From contig NZ_LPWA01000068.1 in the NCBI RefSeq assembly GCF_001510895.1, positions 1 to 64,000 on the forward strand: a DNA stretch of 64,000 nucleotides, read 5' to 3'. A model generated the notes under the pieces. That model saw only the letters and a program-made list of their open reading frames with translations. It had not been told where the DNA came from and made no database searches. Origin of the DNA: Mesorhizobium loti (lineage in GTDB: Bacteria; Pseudomonadota; Alphaproteobacteria; Rhizobiales; Rhizobiaceae). Positions 50,115 through 58,770 of the stretch are shown here, in pieces. A program made the translations under genes and the position numbers. Position 1 is the first letter of the stretch, and each line of letters begins with the position of its first letter.

Positions 50115-51434
50115 TCAGAACTGCCGGGCGATGTCGCTCAGGGTCTCGTCGATCGCCTGCAGAATCTTGTTGGCGTCCGCCTCGGTCATGGGCGTCGACA
50201 GCGCGAACAGGCCATAGCTGGCAGACAGGACGCCACGGCCGAGCAGGCCCTTGTGGAAGGCATCGAGCTTCCGGCGCTCGGCTTGGCCGGGATAGACGGA
50301 CCTGTAGTCCGTGACGGGATGCGATGTGAAATGGACCTTGAAGAGCGAGCCCAGGCCGACGCATTGGCCGGGAAGACCATGCTTGCCGAGCGAGGCGGCG
50401 ACCCCCTTGCGCAAGTACGCGCCGAGGCGATCGAGATGGGCGAAGCTTTCCCTGGTCAGCGCTCGCATGGCGGCGAGCCCCGCGCGCATCGTCACCGGAT
50501 TGGCGGTGAAGGTGCCGCCATGCGGCAGAGCGGGCTTGCCCCGGGTTGGATCGAACACCGCCATGATTTCGGCCCGGCCGCCCACGGCGCCCACCGGGAA
50601 GCCGCCGCCGATGATCTTGCCCAGGGCGGTCAGGTCGGGCTTGATGTCCCACAGACCTTGCGCGCCCGACCAGCCGAGGCGAAACGAGATCACCTCGTCG
50701 AAGATGACCAGGGCACCCGCCGCGTGGGCGATCTCGACCATCGCTTGAAGATATTCCTGCCGCGCCGGAATGAGACCGGCGCGGTTCGGCATCGGATCGA
50801 TCAGCACGCCGGCTATCCTGTCGCCCTGAGCGGCGAAGACCGCCCGCAAGGCTTCGATGTCGTTGAAGGGCACGGCGATCACGTCGTCCAGCACCCCGCG
50901 CGGCGTGCCCCTCGCATAGGGCGTCGAATTCGGCAGGTCGCCCCAATCGGCGGGAGAACTGTCGAGGCTGACTTCGGCGAAGTCGTATGAACCGTGATAG
51001 GCGCCTTCGATCTTGACGATCTTGGGCCGTCCGGTGAAAGCGCGCGCGGCCTTGATGGCCATCATCACACCCTCGGTGCCGGAGTTGGCGAAGCGGATCT
51101 GGTCGACCGAGGGCAGCCGCTCGACCAGCAGTTCGGCAAGCTCGATCTCACTGACCGTCGGCGCACCGAAGGCCGTGCCGAACGGCAGCTGGTCAACCAC
51201 AGCCGCCGCGACATCGGGTTGCGTGTAGCCATGGATCATGGAGGTGAAGTTGTTGATGCAGTCGTAGTAGACATTGCCGTCCACGTCCCAGACCTTGCAG
51301 CCCTCGCCTTTCGAGGCATAGATCGGAAAAGGGTCTACGAAGACCGTGGTGCGGGTGTTCCCGCCCGGCATCACCTTCCTGGCGCGCTCGAACAGGGTTT
51401 TCGACATAGGCATTGCGTCTGGATAATGCAGCAT
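50115..51434 (-). CDS. Class III aminotransferase (glutamate-1-semialdehyde aminomutase-like)
   Basis: 439 residues. PLP fold type I: FERARKVMPGGNTRTTVFVD, IRFANSGTEGVMMAIKAARA, VKIEGAYHGSYD, the metal/PLP Asp in LVIFDEVISFRLG, and the Schiff-base Lys in LTALGKIIGGGFPVGAVGG. Similar to HemL, but probably catabolic, since it sits with dehydrogenases and an FAD oxidoreductase. ATG 51434 is taken; ATG 51413 would shorten it by 7 residues. Donor and acceptor are unknown. Confidence 0.87.
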   Translation of the reverse strand: MLHYPDAMPMSKTLFERARKVMPGGNTRTTVFVDPFPIYASKGEGCKVWDVDGNVYYDCINNFTSMIHGYTQPDVAAAVVDQLPFGTAFGAPTVSEIELAELLVERLPSVDQIRFANSGTEGVMMAIKAARAFTGRPKIVKIEGAYHGSYDFAEVSLDSSPADWGDLPNSTPYARGTPRGVLDDVIAVPFNDIEALRAVFAAQGDRIAGVLIDPMPNRAGLIPARQEYLQAMVEIAHAAGALVIFDEVISFRLGWSGAQGLWDIKPDLTALGKIIGGGFPVGAVGGRAEIMAVFDPTRGKPALPHGGTFTANPVTMRAGLAAMRALTRESFAHLDRLGAYLRKGVAASLGKHGLPGQCVGLGSLFKVHFTSHPVTDYRSVYPGQAERRKLDAFHKGLLGRGVLSASYGLFALSTPMTEADANKILQAIDETLSDIARQF

Positions 51435-51594
51435 GGTTCGATCGTATGGCCTGGTTCGCGCAGCGCGCAATCGGCCAGGCGGGGCATGCGACGTGACCAC
51501 ACTGTCTTCGCGACTGAGCGCCATGGCGCGTCCATCACGATCCATCCGAGCGGCTTGCCGCCGGCTTTCGCTGAATTGAAACCGGACCGGCTTG

Positions 51595-52521
51595 TCAGGC
51601 GGCGGGAGCCTTCACCTCCCACGGCGCCACCCAATCGCCGGCAACGCGCAGTTCCACGCCCGCATCATCCTCGATGAGCTTGCAGACGGTCATTTCGCCG
51701 GCGTCCTTACCGTAGCGCGAGGCTGCTTCCTTGAACCGGTCGTGGGTTGCTCGGGTAAGCTCGTTGCGGGTGCCGGTGGCCGTCATCAGTTCCTCGATCA
51801 GGCCGAGGTCCTTCAGGCAAAGCGCCAGCGGAAAGGATGGGTCATAGTGCCCCGCGAAGATGGAGGGCACGTCATGCTGCATGACGAAGCTGTCGGCCGC
51901 CCCGCCCTTCATCGCGCTCCACCAGACGTCGGGCTCCAGGCCGGCAAGCTTGGCGGCGACCATTGCCTCGCCGATTGCCGCGGCGTGGATCTTCCACAGC
52001 TGGTTGTTCACGAGCTTGGCGACATAGCCATTGCCGTGCCTGCCGACCTTGCGGATTTCGCCCATCGCCTCGATCACCGAGCGGACATGTTCGACATCGG
52101 CATCTTCGCCACCGACGAACATGATCATGTCGCCGCAGATGGCCGAGTCGACGGAACCGGTCACCGGCGCATCGACCGGCGCGCCACCTCTGGCGCGGAA
52201 ATCCGTGCCAAGGGCGCGCATCAGGTCCGGGCTGCTGGTCGTGAGATCAATCCAGTACTTGCCCTTGCAATCGACCGACAGAAAACCGCCCCTACCCCGG
52301 ACGACGGCCTCGATCTCCTTCGGGCCGAACACCATCGTCACCACCACATCGACCTGGCCGAGCACGTCGGCCGGACCGTTTGCTGCCTTGGCGCCTCGTT
52401 CGACAAGCGGCTGCAGCGCCTCCGGCCTGACGTCGTAGACGACCATTTCGAAACCGGCGCGTGCAACGTTAAGCGCGGCGTTCCTGCCCATGGTTCCAAG
52501 GCCGATGAACCCAACCTTCAT
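51595..52521 (-). CDS. 3-hydroxyisobutyrate dehydrogenase-like oxidoreductase
   Basis: 308 residues. NAD(P) motif GFIGLGTMGRNAAL (4-17), substrate signature DAPVTGSVDSAICGDM and catalytic Lys in GNGYVAKLVNNQLWKIHAAA. GGAGAGG precedes ATG 52521. It acts on a beta-hydroxy acid. It is about 40 percent similar by eye to the next gene upstream, with the same C-terminus (IEDDAG...GDWVAPWE); the pair arose by tandem duplication. Confidence 0.87.
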   Translation of the reverse strand: MKVGFIGLGTMGRNAALNVARAGFEMVVYDVRPEALQPLVERGAKAANGPADVLGQVDVVVTMVFGPKEIEAVVRGRGGFLSVDCKGKYWIDLTTSSPDLMRALGTDFRARGGAPVDAPVTGSVDSAICGDMIMFVGGEDADVEHVRSVIEAMGEIRKVGRHGNGYVAKLVNNQLWKIHAAAIGEAMVAAKLAGLEPDVWWSAMKGGAADSFVMQHDVPSIFAGHYDPSFPLALCLKDLGLIEELMTATGTRNELTRATHDRFKEAASRYGKDAGEMTVCKLIEDDAGVELRVAGDWVAPWEVKAPAA

Positions 52522-52549
52522 GGCGTTCCTCTCCTCCAAATCTTGTCGC

Positions 52550-53470
52550 TCACTGTTCCCACGGCGGAACCCAATCGCCCTCGAAGCGCATCGAGAGGCC
52601 GGCATCATCCTCGATGCGCCTGGCGACATGCAGTTCCGCCGCCTGGGCACCGTAGCGGCTCGCCGCAAGCGCGAACGCGCCTTCGGCCGCCGTCGTCATG
52701 GGAAGAGCTGCCCGGACATTGCGGTTCAGCTCCTGGATGAGGCGCAAGTCCTTGAGACAAAGATCGAGCGAGAAGGACGGGTCGTAATGGCCGGCGAAGA
52801 TCGAGGGCGCGTCATGCCGGACGACGAAGCTGTCGCCGACGCTGTTCTGGATCGCATGCCATAGGGTACCCAGTTCGACACCGTTGGCGAGGCCCGTCGC
52901 AAAACCTTCGCCGATGGCCGCGGCGGCGATGAACCAGAGCTGGTTGGTAACCAGCTTCACCACATTGCCGGTCCCGAGCGCGCCGCAATGGATGACCATG
53001 CCGAGGTGGCCAAGGACGGGCGCGGCCCGTTCGAACGATGCCTGGTCGCCGCCGGCGAACAAGGTCAGCTTGCCGTTTCGCGCGCCGTCCACGGCTCCGG
53101 TGACCGGAGAGTCGACGATCTTGACGCCTTCGGGTGCTTCCGCGGCGAGGCGGAAGACGAGCTCGTTGCGGTTGGTGGTGAGATCGATCCAGAGGCTTCC
53201 CGGCTTCAGGCTCTTCAGCGCGCCGCTGTCGCCTGCCATGACGGCTTCGACGTGGTCTGGTCTCGGCAGCGAGGTGAGGAAGACGTCGGCTCGAGCGGCG
53301 CAGTCCGCAGCGGAGGAGGCAGCGACAGCACCAGCGGCGGCGACCCTTTCAAGCGCGGCAGCGTTGAGGTCGAAGGCGGTGACCGGATAGCCCGCCTTCA
53401 CCAGCCTTTGACACATGGGACCACCCATGTTGCCTAGTCCGACGAACCCGATACGAGGGAAAGCCGTCAT
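52550..53470 (-). CDS. 3-hydroxyisobutyrate dehydrogenase-like oxidoreductase (paralogue)
   Basis: 306 residues. NAD(P) motif GFVGLGNMGGPMCQRL (8-23), signature DSPVTGAVDGARNGKLTLFA, catalytic Lys in GTGNVVKLVTNQLWFIAAAA. Tail RFEGDWVPPWEQ matches that of its paralogue. It is first gene of the minus-strand catabolic operon, divergent from a LysR gene. Two near-identical dehydrogenases may serve two substrates or two steps; which is which is not visible. Confidence 0.87.
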   Translation of the reverse strand: MTAFPRIGFVGLGNMGGPMCQRLVKAGYPVTAFDLNAAALERVAAAGAVAASSAADCAARADVFLTSLPRPDHVEAVMAGDSGALKSLKPGSLWIDLTTNRNELVFRLAAEAPEGVKIVDSPVTGAVDGARNGKLTLFAGGDQASFERAAPVLGHLGMVIHCGALGTGNVVKLVTNQLWFIAAAAIGEGFATGLANGVELGTLWHAIQNSVGDSFVVRHDAPSIFAGHYDPSFSLDLCLKDLRLIQELNRNVRAALPMTTAAEGAFALAASRYGAQAAELHVARRIEDDAGLSMRFEGDWVPPWEQ

Positions 53471-53602
53471 CTGGTGCTATCTCCGATGATACCGATCAAA
53501 GTTTGTCGCCCTTCCGCGAGGGTCGCCTGACCACGAAAGATGCATCCGGGACATCAGGCTGAAAACATTGAAAAAACTCAGCCTCTCTAATAATCTGTGG
53601 TT

Positions 53603-54576
53603 ATGAGGAAATATCGGACCGCCCTTCCCCCGCTGGACCTGCTCATCTTCTTCGAGGCCGCCCATCGCGTCGGCAGCTTCACCGGCTGCGCGACCGAACT
53701 GCATGTATCGCAGGCTGCGGTCAGCAAGCGCATACGCCAGCTCGAGGAATGGGTCGGAGAACCGCTGTTCGTCCGCACGGCAAGCGGCTTCAGACCACGG
53801 AGAGCGGAGAGCAGCTCTATCAATCGGTAGGCACGGCCCTGGAGTTTCTGCGGCTGGGCCTTGAGAACCTGCGCGAAAACGCGCGCAGGCCGCTGTCGAT
53901 CGCCGCAAACACCGTCGTCGGTATGTTCTGGCTCGCGCCCCAACTCCAGGCTTTCGGCCTGTCTGGCGACGCATGTCCGACACGCCTGACGACCTCCGAC
54001 AACACCAATGGCCTGCTTGCGGCCAAGAACGACCTGCTCGTCCTCTACAGCAACGGCGTCATCCCCGGTTGGCAGACCACGCTGCTGCTCAATGAGGAGA
54101 TGGCACCGATGGCATCCCCGGAACTCGCCCGAAAGCTGAGCGCCGATCCGACGGCATCGTTTTCGTCGCTTCGATCCAAGAATGGCCCGCCGATCCTGAA
54201 CTACACCCGAGGCGCGCCCGACTGGGTGGACTGGCGTGTCTGGTTCAGCTCGCTCTCCGTCGGAAGCCTCAAGGACTGGCGGGTCGAAATGATGAGCACC
54301 TACTCCCAGACGATAGGCGAGGCCATTCGCGGAAACGGCATCGCCTTGGGAAGCATCGGGCTCCTCCAATCCGAGTTGAATGCCGGCCGCCTCGTCCTGC
54401 TGTCGAAGGACATCCTGCGTACCAACAAAGGGTATTACCTTTGCCGCGACGACCAGTCGTCCCTATCGGAGGATGCACGACGGCTTGCGGCATTTCTGAT
54501 CGCAGCGGCCGACAGACAGAGGGCCGAGACCGTATCCGGACCTTTCGACGATGTCGAATGTAAGGACAATTTCTGA
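53603..54576 (+). pseudogene. LysR-family transcriptional regulator (GcvA-like), frameshifted
   Basis: MRKYRTALPPLDLLIFFEAA, HVSQAAVSKRIRQLEEWVGE and PLFVRTASGF form the winged helix. The frame breaks near 53788. TTESGEQLYQSVGTALEFLR and the effector domain continue in another frame to 54576. One added C restores the usual G..TT..G spacing. About 324 residues when repaired. It is divergent from the dehydrogenase operon, which it presumably controls. Confidence 0.8.
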
Positions 54577-55012
54577 CTTACTGGAGGAGCGGGTGGGTCT
54601 CGATGTGGCGGTTTTCAAAAGTGTTTCGGCTTTGGAGCGGGAATTCCCTCGCTACCGCTTTCAGCGCGAGCCGAAGACGGGCGAATGCTGGGTCACCCAT
54701 CCCGAGGGTGTGAATCTCGATTGGCACACTGTCACGGCGCGTGACTGGCGAGTCGGAAACATCCTCCACATCGGTGCGCTTCGCGACGCGGTCGCCGGCC
54801 ATCTCGGCGAAGGGTCGGCCTTGGAACGGCTTGTGCTCGGTTCCGGCAGCAGCGTCGGAGACGTGATCGACGAGCCGAGCTTCGGCGAGCTTGAACGCGA
54901 ATTGAAGCTGATCGAAACAAACCAGGACGCGTGGGTTCGGGAATTCGCCGATGGCCTAGCGGAAATGATCGGCATGGCACGGCGCGAGAAAAACCCTATC
55001 GTGTTTGTGTGA
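54551..55012 (+). CDS. Hypothetical protein
   Basis: A 153-residue, soluble, mixed alpha/beta protein: MSNVRTISDLLEERVGLDVA, RYRFQREPKTGECWVTHPEG, then a helical C-terminal half (FGELERELKLIETNQDAWVR, EFADGLAEMIGMARREKNPI). It overlaps the end of the LysR gene by 26 bases; GTG or later starts are possible, since no strong Shine-Dalgarno is seen. No family is recognised. Confidence 0.55.
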   Translation: MSNVRTISDLLEERVGLDVAVFKSVSALEREFPRYRFQREPKTGECWVTHPEGVNLDWHTVTARDWRVGNILHIGALRDAVAGHLGEGSALERLVLGSGSSVGDVIDEPSFGELERELKLIETNQDAWVREFADGLAEMIGMARREKNPIVFV

Positions 55013-55039
55013 CCTACACCGCGACCGGAGCCGAACACC

Positions 55040-56188
55040 ATGACCCTGACCAATCGAGACCTCGTCGAGCTGACGGCATGGCGGCGCAAGCTGCACCGGC
55101 AGCCGGAGATTTCCAACGAGGAGGAGAAGACCGCGAAAGAGGTCGTCGACTTCCTCGCCGATACGAGCCCGGACAAGGTGCTGACTGGATTGGGCGGCCA
55201 TGGCGTGGCGGCGGTCTATGACAGCGGGCAAGCCGGGCCGACGGTGCTGTTCCGCTCGGAGCTCGACGCGCTGCCGATCGAGGAGCTTTCGGGCGTCGAG
55301 CATTCCTCGCAGGTGCCGGGCAAGTCGCATATGTGCGGCCATGACGGGCATACCGCGATCCTGGCGGCGCTCGGCCGCCAGCTTGGGCGGCAAAGGCCGG
55401 CGCGTGGCCGTGTCGTTTTGATGTTCCAGCCGGCGGAGGAGACCGGCAACGGCGCAGCCGGCGTCGTCGCCGATCCGCGCTTTTCAGAGATCGCGCCGGA
55501 TTTCGCCTTCTCGCTGCACAATCTGCCGGGCGTGCCGTTCGGCGAGGTGCGGCTCAAGGCCGGCGTGGTCAACTGCGCCTCGCGCGGCATGCGGATCGTG
55601 CTCGAGGGCAAGACCGCGCATTCCTCCATGCCCGAAACCGGCGTGTCGCCGATGCTGGCGGTGAGCCAGCTGATGCCGCAGTTGCCGGCGCTCGGGCGCG
55701 GCACCTTCGCCGACGACGATTTCGGCATGGTGACCGTCACCCATTGCTCGATGGGCGAAGCGGTGTTCGGCATCGCCCCCGGACATGCCGAGGTCCGGGC
55801 GACGTTGCGCACGCGGCGCGACGAGCGCATGACCTATCTCTGCGCCGCCGCGGAGGCGCTGGCGGCAAAGATCGCCGCCGAGCATGGCCTTTCCGCCCGC
55901 CACGACTATCACGAGATTTTCGTGGCCAGCGTCAATGCGCCGGATGCGGTGGAGCATCTCAACCGCGCGCTCGACGAGGAAGGTGTTTCGCGCGGCGAGG
56001 AAGCGCTGCCGATGCGCGCCTCGGAAGATTTCGGCATCTTCGGCCACAACGCCAAGTCGGCGATGTTCTTCCTGGGTGCCGGCGAGCGCTTCCCGGCGCT
56101 CCACAATCCGGACTACGACTTCCCGGACGACCTGATCCCGATCGGCTCGCGCATCTTCATGCGCACGGCGCGCAACCTTCTCGGCTGA
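55040..56188 (+). CDS. M20-family amidohydrolase (hippurate hydrolase-like)
   Basis: 382 residues. Zinc aminoacylase/carboxypeptidase: metal ligands Cys99, His101 and His104 in MCGHDGHTAI, Glu133-Glu134 in QPAEETGNGA, and later HNLPGVPFGEVRLKAGVVNC and MRASEDFGIFGHN. The dimerisation domain lies between. It hydrolyses N-acyl amino acids or hippurate-like amides in the cytoplasm. It lies 27 bases after the hypothetical gene and may share its promoter. Confidence 0.87.
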   Translation: MTLTNRDLVELTAWRRKLHRQPEISNEEEKTAKEVVDFLADTSPDKVLTGLGGHGVAAVYDSGQAGPTVLFRSELDALPIEELSGVEHSSQVPGKSHMCGHDGHTAILAALGRQLGRQRPARGRVVLMFQPAEETGNGAAGVVADPRFSEIAPDFAFSLHNLPGVPFGEVRLKAGVVNCASRGMRIVLEGKTAHSSMPETGVSPMLAVSQLMPQLPALGRGTFADDDFGMVTVTHCSMGEAVFGIAPGHAEVRATLRTRRDERMTYLCAAAEALAAKIAAEHGLSARHDYHEIFVASVNAPDAVEHLNRALDEEGVSRGEEALPMRASEDFGIFGHNAKSAMFFLGAGERFPALHNPDYDFPDDLIPIGSRIFMRTARNLLG

Positions 56189-56212
56189 GAGCCTGAAGGA
56201 AAGGCGCGGCCC

Positions 56213-56377
56213 TCACTCCTCTTTGGCATCCTTGCCGCCGTTCGGAGCCTTCCTGCGGGGCCTCCAGAGATTGTCGAAGCCCATATAGTGGTCGGCATCC
56301 GACGTGTTCCATCTGCCGGCGAGACAGATGATTGCGATCACCGCTACGAACAACAGCAAGGTAAGGAGCGTATCCAT
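56213..56377 (-). CDS. Small membrane protein
   Basis: A 54-residue protein: MDTLLTLLLFVAVIAIICLA is one span, followed by GRWNTSDADHYMGFDNLWRP and a basic/acidic tail. ATG 56377 has GGCAGGC just upstream; ATG 56386 adds three residues. It is convergent with the amidohydrolase gene. Function unknown. Confidence 0.6.
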   Translation of the reverse strand: MDTLLTLLLFVAVIAIICLAGRWNTSDADHYMGFDNLWRPRRKAPNGGKDAKEE

Positions 56378-56500
56378 GCCTGCCATCCAGCGCGCGAGGG
56401 TCGGGCGGACAGCTCTTGCCGCCATCACCCGGCGCGCTCTGCGCGTGCCCCCACAGCGCGCCTCTATTGTTATGCCGGCTCACCGCCTGTATGAGCGGGA

Positions 56501-56902
56501 ATGACCTCGATCTCCCGTCTTGCCGCGCTCGTCCTGCTTGCGGCCATTGCATTCGCCACGCTCTCACCGATCCAAATGCGGCCGCATCTTGGCGACGCGA
56601 ACCTGGAACGCGCCTTGGCCTATGCCCTGTTCGGCCTTGCCCTGGCCTTCGGATTCCGCCCCCGCCTGGTGCAGGCAATGCTGTTTGTCTGCACCGTGGC
56701 CGGCGTGTTGGAACTGCTCCAGGCGATCGATCCCGGCCGTCATGCCCGCCTCCAAGATGCCCTCGTCAAAGCTGCGGCCGGCTTGATGGGGATTGCCATA
56801 GGACGAATTATCCTTGCCATCGCAAGCAGGGCCGCGCGCCCGCAGCCCAGGCAACCACGATCGTCCTCTAGACCCACAGATTTAGGGCTTGCCAGCGATT
56901 GA
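56501..56902 (+). CDS. VanZ-like membrane protein
   Basis: A 133-residue protein with about four short spans. The VanZ-like signature is ATLSPIQMRP...LERALAYALFGLALAF and the C-terminal GRHARLQDALVKAAAGLMGI. Usually such proteins are short integral membrane proteins of unknown role, named after VanZ of the teicoplanin-resistance cluster; there is no evidence for resistance here. GAGCGGGA precedes the ATG. The Arg/Pro/Ser-rich tail (RAARPQPRQPRSSSRPTDLG) is unusual. Confidence 0.7.
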   Translation: MTSISRLAALVLLAAIAFATLSPIQMRPHLGDANLERALAYALFGLALAFGFRPRLVQAMLFVCTVAGVLELLQAIDPGRHARLQDALVKAAAGLMGIAIGRIILAIASRAARPQPRQPRSSSRPTDLGLASD

Positions 56903-57033
56903 CGTTCGGCCGGCGATCTTGCCTGCCCTGCCCGCCATTCCTACTCTCACGCAGCAACGCGAGCATCACCTGCGACCGACCGAAACATCTCCTTCGGAGG
57001 ACGCTCGAATTTCAGCAATCGCGCGAGAAGCGA

Positions 57034-57086
57034 GGAGCAATTCCAGGGAAAGTGCGTAGCGGTTTCGTCCGGAATTGCGGAGCAGC
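57034..57086. repeat. Family A repeat (inverted copy)
   Basis: GAGCAATTCCAGGGAAAGTGC ... CGGTTTCGTCCGGAATTGC is the A core read on the other strand. It abuts the ribosome binding site of the epimerase gene. Upstream, 56903-57033 holds no gene. Confidence 0.75.
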
Positions 57087-57098
57087 AAGGAGCAGGCC

Positions 57099-58085
57099 AT
57101 GGCACGCATCGTCATCATTGGAGGCAGCGGTCACGTCGGGAGCTATCTGGTGCCTCGGCTCGTCGAGCTCGGACATGAGGTCGTGAATGTGAGCCGCGGC
57201 ACGGCGGTGCCCTATCGCCCCCATTTTGCCTGGAGCGCAATCGAGACCGTCGCCATCGATCGCGCCGCCGAAGAGAAGACGGGGCGGTTCGGCACCAAGA
57301 TCGCGGAGCTGCGTCCGGAGATCGTGATCGACATGATTTCGTTCGATCTGCCCAGCGCCCAGCAATTGGTCGAGGCGCTGCGCGGCAAGGTCGAGCATTA
57401 TCTGTTCTGCAGCTCGATCTGGGTATACGGCCGTTTCTTCACGGTCCCGTCGACCGAGGCGGATCCTCCAAACCCCATCGACACCTATGGGATGAACAAG
57501 GCCGCGATCGAAGCCTGGCTGTTGCGGCAGGCACGCCTGGCCGGCTTTCCGGCGACCTGCTTTCGCCCCGGCCATATCGTCGGCGAGGGATGGAACCCGA
57601 TCAACCCGATCGGCAATGCCAATCCGGCTGTCTTTTCCCTGATTGCCCGCGGCGATGAGCTGGTCCTGCCCAATCTGGGGCTCGAGACGGTGCACCATGT
57701 TCACGCCGACGATGTCGCCCAGTGGATCATCCGCGCGATCGAAAACCGCGCGGCCTCGATCGGCGAGGCATTCAACACGGTTTCCGAGCAGGCGGTCACC
57801 CTGCGGGGTTACGCCGAAACCGTTTATCGCTGGTTCTGCAAGGAGCCGCGCATCGCGTTCAAGCCCTTCGACGAATGGATCCGCGATCTGGAGGGCGAGG
57901 ATGCCGTCGGTTCCCGAGGGCATGTCATCCGCAGCTCATGCCACTCGATCGAGAAAAGCCGCCAGCGCCTTGGCTATAAGCCTCGCTATACGAGCTTCGA
58001 GGCAATCCAGGAGTCCGTCCGGGCACTGATCGCTGCCGGGAAGGTTGCCGTCCCGGATGCCGGCTTCCCGGGGAAAGCCCGCTGA
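57099..58085 (+). CDS. NAD-dependent epimerase/dehydratase family protein
   Basis: 328 residues. Extended [23 protein letters not shown] (dinucleotide loop GGSGHVG), [13 protein letters not shown] (Ser), and [11 protein letters not shown] (Tyr-x3-Lys). The C-terminal part contains [20 protein letters not shown] and [28 protein letters not shown] precedes ATG 57099; a longer frame from 57075 lacks family support. It acts on a nucleotide sugar or similar; the substrate is unknown. Confidence 0.82.
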   Translation: MARIVIIGGSGHVGSYLVPRLVELGHEVVNVSRGTAVPYRPHFAWSAIETVAIDRAAEEKTGRFGTKIAELRPEIVIDMISFDLPSAQQLVEALRGKVEHYLFCSSIWVYGRFFTVPSTEADPPNPIDTYGMNKAAIEAWLLRQARLAGFPATCFRPGHIVGEGWNPINPIGNANPAVFSLIARGDELVLPNLGLETVHHVHADDVAQWIIRAIENRAASIGEAFNTVSEQAVTLRGYAETVYRWFCKEPRIAFKPFDEWIRDLEGEDAVGSRGHVIRSSCHSIEKSRQRLGYKPRYTSFEAIQESVRALIAAGKVAVPDAGFPGKAR

Positions 58086-58636
58086 CTGTTTCGCTGCACG
58101 ATTTCTTCGCCCGCGACGCCATCACTGTGGCGCGCGAGATGATCGGCGCGCGGCTCGGGCTCGACGGCGTCGGCGGCATCGTCGTCGAGACCGAGGCCTA
58201 TCTGGCCAACGATCCGGCCTCGCACAGCTTTCGCGGCCGAACGCCGCGCAACGCGGCGATGTATGGCTCGCCCGGCACCGCCTATGCCTACCGGTCCTAC
58301 GGCCTGCACTGGTGCCTGAATGCCGTGTGCCTGCCGGGCAGCGCGGTGCTGATCCGCGCGATCCAGCCGCAATCCGGCATCGCGGCGATGCGCGACAGGC
58401 GGGGAACCGACGATGACCGGCTGCTCTGTTCCGGTCCCGGCAAGCTGTGTCAGGCGCTCGGCATCGATGGTTCGCATAACGGGCTGTCGATGATCGCGCC
58501 GCCCTTCGAGTTTGCCCGCTCCGAAACCAGTCCAGCCGCGGTCCTCGGCGGACGCAGGATCGGGATTTCCAAGGGCGTGGACGCCGAGTGGAGGTTCGGC
58601 CTTGGCGGATCGCCCTATCTCAGCCGGAAGTTCTGA
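58082..58636 (+). CDS. 3-methyladenine DNA glycosylase (AAG/MPG family), start uncertain
   Basis: Removes alkylated bases from DNA. Family blocks: [40 protein letters not shown] (catalytic-type Glu in ETEAY), [34 protein letters not shown] and [20 protein letters not shown]. Homology reaches back to 58082, but this frame has no ATG, GTG or TTG there; the first usable start is GTG 58127, which would cut off a conserved helix. If one C of the CCC at 58078-58080 is extra, ATG 58057 (MPASRGK..) reads straight in. About 185 residues. Confidence 0.8.
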   Translation: MTVSLHDFFARDAITVAREMIGARLGLDGVGGIVVETEAYLANDPASHSFRGRTPRNAAMYGSPGTAYAYRSYGLHWCLNAVCLPGSAVLIRAIQPQSGIAAMRDRRGTDDDRLLCSGPGKLCQALGIDGSHNGLSMIAPPFEFARSETSPAAVLGGRRIGISKGVDAEWRFGLGGSPYLSRKF

Positions 58637-58661
58637 ACGGCGTGCGATCATGCCCGGACGC

Positions 58662-58770
58662 TAATGCATGTCGCCCACAAGTGTGCGGCGGTTCTGAGGT
58701 AACGACATGCATCAAAACAAAGACTTAAAGGGCGTTGCCTGAATCCGTTTCAACGCGACGCGCTTTTAAG
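58662..58770. repeat. Family B palindromic repeat, inverted full copy
   Basis: GCATGTCGCCCACAAGTGTG ... GACATGCATCAAAAC AAAGAC, then AAAGGGCGTTGCCTGAATCC GTTTCAACGCGACGCGCTTTT. It is the reverse of the copy at 45074-45179, with both hairpins present. The stop codon and last 15 or so codons of the winged-helix gene lie in it. Confidence 0.78.
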
